DNA from: Cladobotryum mycophilum
Taxonomy: Eukaryota; Ascomycota; Sordariomycetes; Hypocreales; Hypocreaceae
Assembly: GCA_036429605.1 (NCBI GenBank)
Contig: JAVFKD010000004.1
Coordinates: forward strand, 1,860,001-1,924,000
Reading direction: 5' to 3'
DNA: 64,000 nt
The notes under the pieces were generated by a model. That model had not been told where the DNA came from. It searched no databases and was given only the letters and a program-made list of their open reading frames with translations. The position numbers and the translations under genes were made by a program. Position 1 is the stretch's first letter. Every line of letters begins with the position of its first letter. Below are positions 1 to 9,929 of the stretch, one piece after another.

Positions 1-288
1 CATTTGCGGTTGAGCTGTGGTGTTTGTTGAAAGCATCGAGTATCTTGGAGATTTTTCGCCGTGTGGTGTGTTGCGCGAAACGTATGGCCAATCTCCGGTG
101 TTTGCTGCAGCCGCATACGGAGCTGTAAAATATCCAAGTTGATCTGGGAATCCAGCCGGAAACCGAGGTTGCATAGACGCAGGTTGACCACTGTAGTCGA
201 TACCTAAACCTAGTACTGAGGTGGTGGACAGACGGCGTGACTTGGCAACGGGTACAAAGTCCTGAGAAGATTCTCCCTGATAAGACAT
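1..288 (-). CDS. 5' end of an unknown gene cut by the left edge
   Basis: Reading the minus strand from an ATG at 288, the frame stays open for 96 codons to the window edge. The peptide begins MSYQGESSQDF and is rich in Ser, Pro, Gln, Tyr and Ala, with a Ser/Arg patch (KSRRLSTTS) near residue 20. No domain is visible in this fragment; such composition is common in the disordered N-terminus of fungal regulators, but that is only a guess. The start is supported by the DNA upstream (289-720), which on the minus strand is pyrimidine-rich like a fungal 5' leader and has an ATAAATA box at 539-545. I cannot tell where the gene ends or whether an intron follows. Confidence 0.6.
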   Translation of the reverse strand, partial: MSYQGESSQDFVPVAKSRRLSTTSVLGLGIDYSGQPASMQPRFPAGFPDQLGYFTAPYAAAANTGDWPYVSRNTPHGEKSPRYSMLSTNTTAQPQM

Positions 289-3200
289 GTCGAAGTCCGT
301 AACGGTAGCACGGAGAGCACTGCAGGGAATGAGAGCTAATATAAAATGGGGGCTAAAGATCAAATGAGTGCTACTACCAAGGTATTCAGTACCCAGTAGT
401 TAAGAGTAACAGGTCGTTTGGGGTGAATGTCAGTGAGTGTGTGTGTGAATGGAAATGCTGATGCCGGTGATGGGAGTCTTGGGTACACACTGGTAGGAGC
501 GAGGAATTGAAAAAGAAAACTGGGCGGGAGGAAGCAGGTATTTATGAAGTAGAAGATGTCCATGCTTGTTATTTGAGATGTCCTCCCTAACTTCAAATGA
601 AAGAACGCAGTTCTACATGTAAAATTTGCTGAGGGCCCTTTCTGCCCAAAAAAATGTACCTGCATGTCAAAAGGTGATGCGCTACCGTCGTCAGAAACGG
701 CCAAACCCTTAGCTACAGACTACAGTGGTATGACGGAGGAATACAACACACTAACCAGCCATAGATGACAGGGTGGTGTACCGACTTCGTCCAGTGGTGC
801 TCCGCAAGCTTGGCTGTCTCAATTGCCCCTACCGCTCGCTGTTACAATGCATGGCGATGTGTAGCGCTTCCTCCCGCTCACCGGCAAGCCAGCCCATAGC
901 AAGGGGTGGACCAATGAAGACGAACTCAACCCCGGCTGACGAGTGCTCTAGTTAACCACATGCAACAAGCTACTCCGTATGAAGGACTAGGATGATTGAT
1001 GACCAGGGTGTGGAAACCAATTGTTCGATCTTGCCTTCAAAATTTGTTTAAATCAAATGAGAGACAAGGCGGCCCAGGTTCGGGTCTCCGAGATGAGCAG
1101 TCATATTTCAATATCTGGCCCTGTCCGCCCGGCCTGTTCGTTGCACAGATCGTAGCGATTACCGGGTCGGGGTCGGGGTCCAAGCAGTCTCATGTTGCTT
1201 CTCTTTCTACAAGTAGGCCATGATTATTTCTCTATGAATATGTTCGACTTCTAATTCATAATGTACTTGTTGACTAGAATCTGAATAGGAAACTCAATGT
1301 GGTGCCAAATTATTTCCTCCGCAAAAAGCGTCGAGAATGGGACCGAAACACTCGACCACTAAAAAGTTTTGGTTCCAAGGAAAAAAAGGAAGAAAAAAGA
1401 AGAAAAGAAGAAGAAAAAACATGAAAACATGTAGCCATACCATGCAAGCAGAGTGATTATGGTAGTATCTGCATCCGAGACATGTCTTGGAGGGACGCAA
1501 GCCATCTATGACTGCAAGGGCGGCGAGAGGGAGCGCAAGGGGCAAACAGGTCCCCGATGCTAATAAGGCAACTCCAATTTCCTTCAAACGCCACGAACGG
1601 GTTTGCAGAAGCTGGTAGTTTGCATTATATCGTCATCGGGAGCCGGTTTTGATTGGGCCATTTGCAACCCCCAACGGGGTGCCCTGGGTCCCGGTGGCCT
1701 GTGCAACAGAGCAGCTTTGATCCTTTGGGTCCACTTCGCAAAGACTGGGGAAAGGGAAGATGGCATGACCAAACGAAAAAAAGCTTGTTGTTTATATAAG
1801 TATCAATATGAGTCTGTTACGGACGCTAGAATGATATGGTGTTCCGGATAAAAGCGACCAGGGGGAAGGGGTGATAGCCTTCAAAACTTGAGACTTGGTA
1901 GATATCTCATCCAAAACCTCTAGGTATGGTTAAAGGGTGAGTAGCACTCCGGTAGGCTAAAGGGATGTCTGTTTATGCCAATTGAACCTAAATACGACGT
2001 AACAAGAAAATCTCATGCGAGTCTACTTCAATTATGGTGTTGAGACCGAACGGTCGGAATCTTAATCTAATACAAGATCTGAGATCCACATGTTGGCGTC
2101 CCCAATTTTCACTCCGCATCCAGTCTTGAGCCCCATGTCCGGCCCATTGGGGGGCCTCCATCAAGGGATATCCTTTTTGGCAGCTAGATGGTGCTAATAG
2201 GACAACATTGCTGGTCTCATGATTATCTTGTCCACGGTCAGGAGCGAGAACTTTCGTCACCTTTCTACCCCATCAAATTGCATAGTCCAGGGAACATCCC
2301 GCAATAGAATTGGGTGGGCTCTAACTACCACCGCTTTCACCTTTCAATTGACCCCGGTTCATATGCTGCAATACTCCCCCTTTCCATAACGCTACGGTGC
2401 CTCAAGGAAGAAGGCACGGAAGCATGTTCGAAAAATGCCAAGACAAAGAGGCAAATCTTTGAGCGCCATGGTGACACAACCCTAGGGCATCCAAGACATA
2501 AAGCTCAGAGGCGCATAGGTCCACATTTGAACATGTTACAAGTACCTGTGATCCGCTAAAGTGGATACCAAGCTAGCAACCGCAAGGCAACGGTCCAACC
2601 TGTGAGGATGCAGAGATAGTTTCAGGACTCAGAACATCCATGTTTCCCCGATACAAAAAGAAAAGAAATAGACAGTGACCAAATGTCAGCGATAGGCGTA
2701 GTGGCACCCCGTCAGATTTACCGACAACCCGTGTTAAGGCATGAGAGACACAACCAAGAGCGTAGGTACCTCAGAAACAAGGGATAGTCACCCGACTAAA
2801 GCGGCCTTCCACTCGGAGCTGGCCGAAGTGGCTTTTTTTAAACGAGATTATACCGTAAATATGAAGGTTTCATCGCAGGCAGCCTGAGCACTGGGTTGGG
2901 TCAACTAAGTACTTGTGAGACCTTTTGTTCTCCCATATCTAACAACTCTAAAGTGAGCCGTCACGGGAACTCGGGGACAGGGGACACCGAATGCAGGGTA
3001 GTACATATTGGATCCCGCCAAAGGTGTTGACGATGGATTTGTCTGAGACAAGAGACGCTGAAATATTTCGCCTCTTGAAGACTATAAGGCAATGGCACTA
3101 ATTGGGGCAGCTTTAGACAAAGCTTTGTTCGAGCTCGAAATCGTCAACATAGTCTAGATAAAGCATCTGTGGTGGCTTTGGTCTTTAGAACAAAGGATAA

Positions 3201-5349
3201 CAACAAATTGGTATTTGATCAATTGTTTTGAACAAAAGGAACCATAGAAATAAGCTTGAAATGCCGTGGTCTAAAATTGGTATGATCAACGATGAGAGCA
3301 ATTGCTGATTACCTAGGTAGCCTGTTAGCAGTAACTTCTAATATCTACCCTATAATTCAGAAGCTTCTCAACATTTATGGGTAATAGTTTTTATAACCTG
3401 ATTGGCTAAAAATCCTTGATCTGAACCTCCGACAGGTCACGTTATGTGGAACATTCAGGGGTAGACTGTATTTTTCGACTCATCCTAGCCCCCCGGTTTT
3501 CCAACTCCAATCCTTTAGATTGACTCAACAAATTGGCATTGGAGTCCCCCCCCCCCTTTTTTTTTTTTTTACTTACGCTCGCAGTGACCCCGCCTGAAAT
3601 GAAAGTTTCCAGATGGTCTGGACCTCGAGCTTCCAAACCACTTGTTAACGCAAACAATTTTAGACCTGGCAAATGCATGTAAACTTTTCGTGCCGTGACT
3701 TATCCTACTCCAAAGCCACGTTTTCGCATTTTCTTCTCTTCTTCCCCCCCACTCCTTTGAGAGTCAAGAAATCGCTGGGGATACAACCAGGGCCCCGTTA
3801 TTTTGTCTCGCCCATCCGTGTCTTCCTACGTGTGCTTGAGCCAAGCTTGCGCCACCCGCATCGCTTTCGAGATTCTTGCTGAGGAGGTCAGTCATGATTG
3901 AACTTTAGAACCGAGTTGGTTCTGCTCTCTTGGTATTTAGCATGTAGTAAAAACTCGGCACGGTGTTAGGGCGTGGTTTGTGGACTCAAAAGAACTGCGC
4001 CATCTTCAAACGGCTGCAGGTTAAAATAAGCCTCCGGGGTTTTAAATCAGGACTCAGGTACCCGGTTGACAGTTTTCTGGGCGCATTGGGTCTGGGTTTC
4101 AGGGTTCATGCAGACATTAAGGTGGAATTTGATGCTGGTATCTAATAGATGGCACCAAAACAAACGGTTTTCAGCTACAGCTGACAGCTATAGTGAATAT
4201 TTAAGGTCGAACTCCCCTGCTCCACCCGCTCCACCCCCACTCCATAGCGTTAAGGACAGACAAACTCGCAAGACTCTTGCTTTTATTTTTTTTATTTTTT
4301 CATCTTGTCTGTTTTAAGTTGGCAAACCACCTTTCCCATTCATTCACCGCATCGTCCAATACTTACCCCCCAAACCAACGATCCATGGATAATATACCGC
4401 AAGGCGGTTGGGGAGGCGCTCGTCATCTGTAGGCTCAATGGGCCCCCTGTTAAATCGCCCCTCCCTTACCAGGGTCGGAATCAACAAACAGTGCCCTCCA
4501 ACATTCGCAATGTCCCCAAGACACCCACGGGTCGTGAAGCCCAAGTTACGAGGGGTGATGTGGTGAGAAGATGACAGTATGAATGTACAGAGTACTATAC
4601 CTGCTTTTCGGCATGCAATGTCAGACATTCCAAGGGAATGCACCTATTTTGCTGCACAGGCGTCATGCCCTGCCAACCAATGTTTAAGGTATCCCACAAG
4701 TGACAACGATTTCCCAGTTCCACACGACCTACATCCCTACTATTCAACAGCTCAAACAATGTGGATTAGGGACTAAAAGACATATTTGATGTATGAAATG
4801 GAAACTCGTGATGATGAAGTATGAAACAAGCACCTTTTTTTTATCACAGCTGTTTAATGGCGCTGGGCTGGGCTGACGATTTCTTTTTAGGTTCCCGACG
4901 CGCCCTTGGTAATGGATAACTTCATACTCATCATCTTCATGCACATCACACACACAACCCGTGGAGTAGCTGGCCCACCCAAGGCAAGAGAAAGATATTC
5001 ACATATCTAGGAATTCTCTTTGCCCATTTATTTGTGGTAATGAAGTGCCATGGGTGGGTTAAACCCAAGCACTCATTGTCCTATGGGGTCGACTACTGTG
5101 GTGGTGGTCGGCGATGCGTTTTTCTATAAAGCGAGTCAACGTATTTCATTCAAGTATTTGATATGAGGATAACTACCTACATCCCTATCGTTTCTATTCA
5201 TTCAAGCTTGGCTGGCCGACGTCTTGTGGCTGCTATACCCCCTTGACGGAAGATTCGCCCTATTGTCCCACCTCTCATTCGATCCACAGCAGCATCCGTG
5301 TTGAGATAAGAGGAAGCCGTTCTGGCATACTGTTTCTCTGACAGCAACC
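289..5349. other. Gene-poor intergenic region
   Basis: About 5 kb in which only short, unconvincing ORFs appear and no protein family is recognisable. The left part (289-720) is probably leader and promoter of the minus-strand gene at the left edge. A C-then-T homopolymer run sits at 3546-3570, a TACTCCGTA 9-mer at 971-979 and a perfect TACCTAGGTA palindrome at 3310-3319. The right end should carry the promoter of the plus-strand gene starting at 5350. I see no terminal repeats, integrase or transposase motifs. Confidence 0.5.
3546..3570. repeat. Poly-C/poly-T homopolymer run
   Basis: About eleven C followed directly by about fourteen T. This is a plain low-complexity tract in a gene-free stretch; such runs are also prone to sequencing length error. 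Confidence 0.9.
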
Positions 5350-7362
5350 ATGCCACCTTGGTTCCGTGAGACCCCAGGGCGGCGACTCTCACCATACCCA
5401 GCCCCTACCAACTATCCTACCCACCTTCGCCGCAACCGTACGTTGAGTGGCAATCGACAGCCCAATACCCTTGATAGTAACTTGGGGTGCTTGGTCAATC
5501 TCGAGAATCCTCGCACTGCCGATACTGTTGGTCTAGATTATTTGCTGACCGGAATCGCTGGCCCATTGGTATTGAACACCTTGCCGTCTTTGGACACCAC
5601 AGAACTGGTGAGGAACTACTCCGATGACAGTGAATCTCAATACGATACATCCCAATATCCTGAACACCAGATCACCGAGTTGTTTCTTAATACTCCTGGG
5701 GCCGGTTCATATGTTGATTCTGCACAGCATCATCCCAGGCCGCTGTTTGGTTTACCTTCCGGCGACGGCTTTGGGTTGAACAATGATAATACGCACCTTC
5801 CCCAAATCCAACCTATCCTCCAAGAACCGTCCGGTTCATTTCAGCATCTCATCATAGCCCCGGACAACGGCTATCAGAATATCACATCACAGATTGGAGA
5901 GCCCCCACACCATATGTCGAATGTGCAGAGATCAATGGTCGATGAACTGCACATGTCTTACCAAAAAAGTGGCGGGAATGGTTTTATGTCACACAACCCT
6001 ACGCCTGAAACATCCAACCAAGGTTCACAACCGCCTGCTGATGCAGCCACTGGATCCAATGAAGGCGAGGATGATTCGGGTGTCGAACTAGTTGTCGACG
6101 ATAGCAGAGAATACTTCAAGTGCCCATATGCAGCCCAGAATCCTCTGCTGCTAGAGAAGAGTTGTTGGGCAAAGCTGTCGTCGATAGCCTATCTCAAGGC
6201 ACACCTGAGAACGTTTCACACTCCTCCCACATGCGATGAGCGTCGTAAAAAGTCAAACCCAGAGCGCTCGGAACCCAAGGCAACGCGCGTTCACAACCGC
6301 AGCGCAAACAATACCTCATCCGCGGTGCTGAGCATTGAGCAGCATGATGATATAATCGAACGGGAGGATAGACGCGCAGGTCACGAGGGCCAATGGAAGC
6401 GCATTTATGGAATCATTTTCCCCGATGATTCAGCTGTTCCATCTCCTTATTTAAACCTAGACGCCATGGATTGGATGCGGAAACTCATTATGTTCTCGGA
6501 GGGAGAGGGTGTTCGGATACTGGAACAGAAACACGCCGGTGAATCGAGCCTACAGTTTAAGATCGTTCTTCGGATCTGGGTGCGGGAGGTTTTGAGTCGG
6601 CATGCCCCTCAAGAGGTGTTGAACTGTATCTTCTTCTCGAACCTAACCGAGGACTGTTACGACTCACCTCTCACAAATACTACCGTGGCTGAATTGGGGG
6701 CCCAGTCGTCCCCTAGGCTATGGGAGAGTGCCAACTCTACACTACCACATATGCAGCAACAACCATTGAACTTTACCTCCCAATTTCATCAGAGCTTTTG
6801 GGATGATAGCCAGGCATTCATGGCCAACAACCTTCCTCAGAGCTTCCCCCAGCACTTCCCCCAGGGACTTCCTCAGATCCTTCCTCAGATCATCGATCAT
6901 CACGATATGATGTACTGCCCGAATCCTGCGAGGAATGACGATCTAGCTTCCTTGGTTGACTCTGCTTTCACATCTAGTCAGGGCATGTATAATGCTAGCC
7001 AACCATCCATGGCTAACAATCTTGCTCAGAACCATGCTCAGACTATCAGGCATCAAGACATTCCCTATTACCCTGCTTCTATGAGGAATGAGGTACTACC
7101 CTCCTCAATGAACACTGTGTTCCCGCAAAATGAGAGCGCTTATAATACTGGCCAAGCATTCATGGCTGACACCTTTGCTCAGACTGTGGCGCATCAACAT
7201 ACGCTCCGTGGCCCTAATTTTGCGATTAATGAGGATCCACTCTCTTCAATGAACGCTGCGTTCTCGCAAAGTCAGCAAACTGAGCATCAAGAACTCAACG
7301 CCATGGACATGTTGGAATCTATGACTCTTGAAGAAGGTGAAGAACGCTTTTGGCACAACTAG
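5350..7362 (+). CDS. Atypical C2H2-like finger protein with C-terminal repeats (670 aa)
   Basis: Single-exon ORF, first ATG at 5350. The N-terminal 250 residues are Pro/Ser/Asn-rich and probably disordered. Residues 258-290 form an unusual Cys/His unit: C258, C272, H285 and H290 (C-x13-C-x12-H-x4-H) with the start CPYAAQNP and the run YLKAHL. Around residues 345-360 comes EGQWKRIYGIIFPDD, a Trp/FP segment that also follows the finger in the gene at 30843-32454, so the two are relatives. Fungal genomes contain many proteins with this CPY...LK.HL finger, usually annotated only as C2H2-type. Residues 488-652 carry three imperfect repeats starting QAFMANN, QPSMANN and QAFMADT. A nucleic-acid-binding or regulatory role is an inference; no DNA-binding specificity can be read. 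It is one of only two plus-strand genes here. Confidence 0.75.
   Translation: MPPWFRETPGRRLSPYPAPTNYPTHLRRNRTLSGNRQPNTLDSNLGCLVNLENPRTADTVGLDYLLTGIAGPLVLNTLPSLDTTELVRNYSDDSESQYDTSQYPEHQITELFLNTPGAGSYVDSAQHHPRPLFGLPSGDGFGLNNDNTHLPQIQPILQEPSGSFQHLIIAPDNGYQNITSQIGEPPHHMSNVQRSMVDELHMSYQKSGGNGFMSHNPTPETSNQGSQPPADAATGSNEGEDDSGVELVVDDSREYFKCPYAAQNPLLLEKSCWAKLSSIAYLKAHLRTFHTPPTCDERRKKSNPERSEPKATRVHNRSANNTSSAVLSIEQHDDIIEREDRRAGHEGQWKRIYGIIFPDDSAVPSPYLNLDAMDWMRKLIMFSEGEGVRILEQKHAGESSLQFKIVLRIWVREVLSRHAPQEVLNCIFFSNLTEDCYDSPLTNTTVAELGAQSSPRLWESANSTLPHMQQQPLNFTSQFHQSFWDDSQAFMANNLPQSFPQHFPQGLPQILPQIIDHHDMMYCPNPARNDDLASLVDSAFTSSQGMYNASQPSMANNLAQNHAQTIRHQDIPYYPASMRNEVLPSSMNTVFPQNESAYNTGQAFMADTFAQTVAHQHTLRGPNFAINEDPLSSMNAAFSQSQQTEHQELNAMDMLESMTLEEGEERFWHN
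6811..7299 (+). repeat. Three imperfect in-frame coding repeats
   Basis: Within the 670-aa ORF, units begin at about 6811, 7000 and 7153. Each starts with Q-[AP]-[FS]-M-A-[ND]-[NT] and runs through a Gln/Ala segment, a His-rich turn, an N-E/N-D-containing step and an S-[ML]-[NV]-[TAS]-[AV]-F end. Unit lengths are about 63, 51 and 50 residues; they are degenerate at the DNA level. Confidence 0.7.
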
Positions 7363-8960
7363 TAGAGGACAGCGGCACGAGGTGTGTTCACTAAACACCT
7401 ACTTTGTTTTGAACTTGACAAATACAAAATCAACAGAGATCCATGTTTGAGGTCAATCAAAAAAGAAGGGAAAAGAGGAAAAAAGGAAAAAAAGGAAAAA
7501 AAGGAAAAATAGAAAATATAAAAAAGAAGAAGAAAAATAAAATAAAAAGAGAATAAAAAATAGATTTCTGGAAGAGGCGACTCTATTGAGATGGCATATA
7601 TACGTTGCTGGGCTGCAAGATTTTTTACTTCGACATACAACACGGGTACCACAAAGATTGTCTTATTTTACGTGGTTTAGTTATTGGGACATTGGTGGGA
7701 ATGGATGGATTTCTTTTGTGTCCTTTTGTTTATATTGGGGTATCGTTCCTTTCTTCCCCCCACATATCCAACACTGTCATTACCTCTTGATATCGAATTG
7801 ACGAATTTATGCTTCAATGTTCCTTTTATGGCTATGGTCTCTTGTTCTCCTTTATTCAGCCCTCTATCATTTAATTATTCCATTATGTAAATTATATTCG
7901 CGTTGTTATTGCATCAACATCTGCCTGGCTATATCTATCCTCATTTGGTGCCTCAACTTCGTCTTCACACTGGCAATAGAGTGGAGATGATGAATAGCAG
8001 ATTGATAATGGACTTCAGGCGGTAAGGCTTCATAGATTCGCCGTCAAACCGGTACCCCTTCCCCAGGAAGATAAGTGGAGATTGCAAGATCATTCGTGCA
8101 CCATGTGGCCTTTAAGCTCAATGTAAAGTTTGAAGACCCAGGTGCTCTAAAGATAGAGGGGTATGTTACATACAAAAGTAATTTTGTGAAATTTTTATAT
8201 GCTTCAAATAAGTTGTTTATTTAGACCATAGCTATATAATCTGGGGGAGGTGGTTCAATTTGGGAGACTGTGTAGTAGGGAGTGTTAATGGCCCCTGTAT
8301 TCCCTAGTCGTCCCGGAGAACTGCTCAAAGCAACAAACAGGGCATACTCATTCCCACCTCGAGCCCCGTAACTGCAAAGTTATCGCAGCAGGTGTTTTGT
8401 TCAATGAGCTTTCCAGGGCTGCCGAGATGATGTCGCCATACATAAACCCTTCAACTACTAGTAGTAGCAATGAGATAACCAAGTCAAATCGCCCATTCCT
8501 TCGCGCCAGAACGACTACATGGGTCCCCGGGGATGTGTCCATTTTCATCGTTACCAAGATAACAATCGCCACAGACTGCTCTGGGTTGCTCCGACAGCCC
8601 TGGCTACTGATTCTAAAGTGCCTTCTGCAGTAATCTTAACTGTATTTCCCGCCGCATGATATACTGCTCGAGTATGTCGTCCATTTGGGATTGTGCAAGC
8701 ATGGGGGGTGAAGTGTTGTAGTATATAGATTAGTCGAGTCGGTTATTGAGGTGCCCTTTGCAACTTGCCAGCATTTTATTAGCACCCAGTTGCCAATCAA
8801 GGGACTGACGGCCAGTTTAAGAAGCTCATCGTGAGTCCGCACATTGCCAAGCAATTTGGTCAGCCATATGCTTCCATTCTCAATCAAGCAGGGTCGCTTG
8901 CAGGCATCTCATGTATGCTTGCAACGCTTAGATCCGCCATCTCCCGCATGGCAGGGTGGC
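7363..8960. other. Intergenic region between two converging genes
   Basis: The first 200 bases after the 670-aa gene are strongly A-rich (7455-7560), as expected of a 3' region. The rest carries only short ORFs in both strands without recognisable motifs. It receives the 3' ends of both the plus-strand finger gene and the minus-strand membrane gene. Confidence 0.5.
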
Positions 8961-9929
8961 TCAGACTCGGTCGATGTTGTTTTCGCCCAAAGTTTGGTCT
9001 GCGTGTCTTCCGTTGGAATCATTGCCGTACTCCGATGGAGGGATATAAGACAGCGCCCGTGTCATTGCCACCGGTCTCCCTGCCGGACTTTTCGAGGTCG
9101 ATGACGTTGTTGTGGTCGGTACACTCTCGACTCCGTCGACCGAGGTCATTTCCCAGCCTCCGGTTGCTAATTTGACGAGACTATTCAGGACAGTGAACTC
9201 GAGCTTCAGCTTTACGCTGTAGGCGAACGGCTTGTATGTTGTCTGGTAGTTGTATTGGTTGGCGAATTCAAGAGTCATGATTGAGATATCGAGGAAGATG
9301 ACGAGAAAGTTAACAAGGATAACACGCTGTATCAAATGGCGAATCGGCTTCGTGTCCCTAAAAGAGCGTTCTAGCCTGAAAAGAGAAATCGTGGAGATGA
9401 TGTACAAGCTCGATAGCATGACCTCCTGGAGAAAGAAGACAATGAGCTCGAACTTTTCAGCGATAACAATTGGAAGCCAATGTTGAGGGCTCTCATAAAA
9501 GCCGATAAAGGCCATGGGAATAATAGTGCCATGCATGAGGATAGCGTCGATGATGATGATGTACAAGACAATCCTGAGGCGTACTTCATGCTGTAGCACT
9601 AGATGCAGCCTAGACCAAAGCACCATTGACTGGCCTGTTACCATGAATACCCATCCTATTATGCTTATTGTAAGGGAAAGGTGACCCAGCGATGTGGGGC
9701 CCCAAAACTTGATGAAAAAGCCTGAGCAGTTCAGGAGAATGCCCAAGGTCGCGATAGAGAAAGACCAGAAGTATACGCCGGCATATCGCTTAAAGGTCGT
9801 AAAGATGATGCAGACGAGCTCGACAACATTATAAAGAGCCAGGGAAAGAAAGACAACGATAATGGTCAAGGATGCTTGAGGGAGACCCTCTGCGGAACCA
9901 AAGCTCCGAATCTGCATGCCAACGGCCAT
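8961..9929 (-). CDS. Multi-pass membrane protein, DUF7703/PTH11-like type (322 aa)
   Basis: The frame is open from 9977, but the upstream codon is TTG, so I take the first true ATG at 9929 (MAVGMQIRSFGSAEG). Seven hydrophobic segments are visible; the first contains ASLTIIVVFLSLALYNVVEL and is followed by IIFTTFKRY and GVYFWSF, a pattern I associate with the fungal DUF7703 integral membrane family. A charged loop with RLERSFRDTKPIRHLIQR lies before the last segments. The C-terminal 70 residues are polar, Ser/Thr-rich and probably cytoplasmic. The topology resembles fungal seven-TM receptor-like proteins, but no ligand or G-protein coupling can be inferred. No intron is needed. Confidence 0.75.
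   Translation of the reverse strand: MAVGMQIRSFGSAEGLPQASLTIIVVFLSLALYNVVELVCIIFTTFKRYAGVYFWSFSIATLGILLNCSGFFIKFWGPTSLGHLSLTISIIGWVFMVTGQSMVLWSRLHLVLQHEVRLRIVLYIIIIDAILMHGTIIPMAFIGFYESPQHWLPIVIAEKFELIVFFLQEVMLSSLYIISTISLFRLERSFRDTKPIRHLIQRVILVNFLVIFLDISIMTLEFANQYNYQTTYKPFAYSVKLKLEFTVLNSLVKLATGGWEMTSVDGVESVPTTTTSSTSKSPAGRPVAMTRALSYIPPSEYGNDSNGRHADQTLGENNIDRV

Noticed and set aside
360..704. 114-codon minus-strand ORF
   Set aside because: It covers the pyrimidine-rich leader of the partial gene at the left edge and ends before its ATG.
289..5349. Decayed transposon
   Set aside because: No terminal repeats, no transposase or reverse-transcriptase motifs and no extreme AT shift as left by repeat-induced point mutation.
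8831..9175. Plus-strand frame with protein-like start (PHIAKQFGQPYASILNQAG)
   Set aside because: It runs into the antisense of the membrane protein and has no start region or homologous motif; at most a relic.
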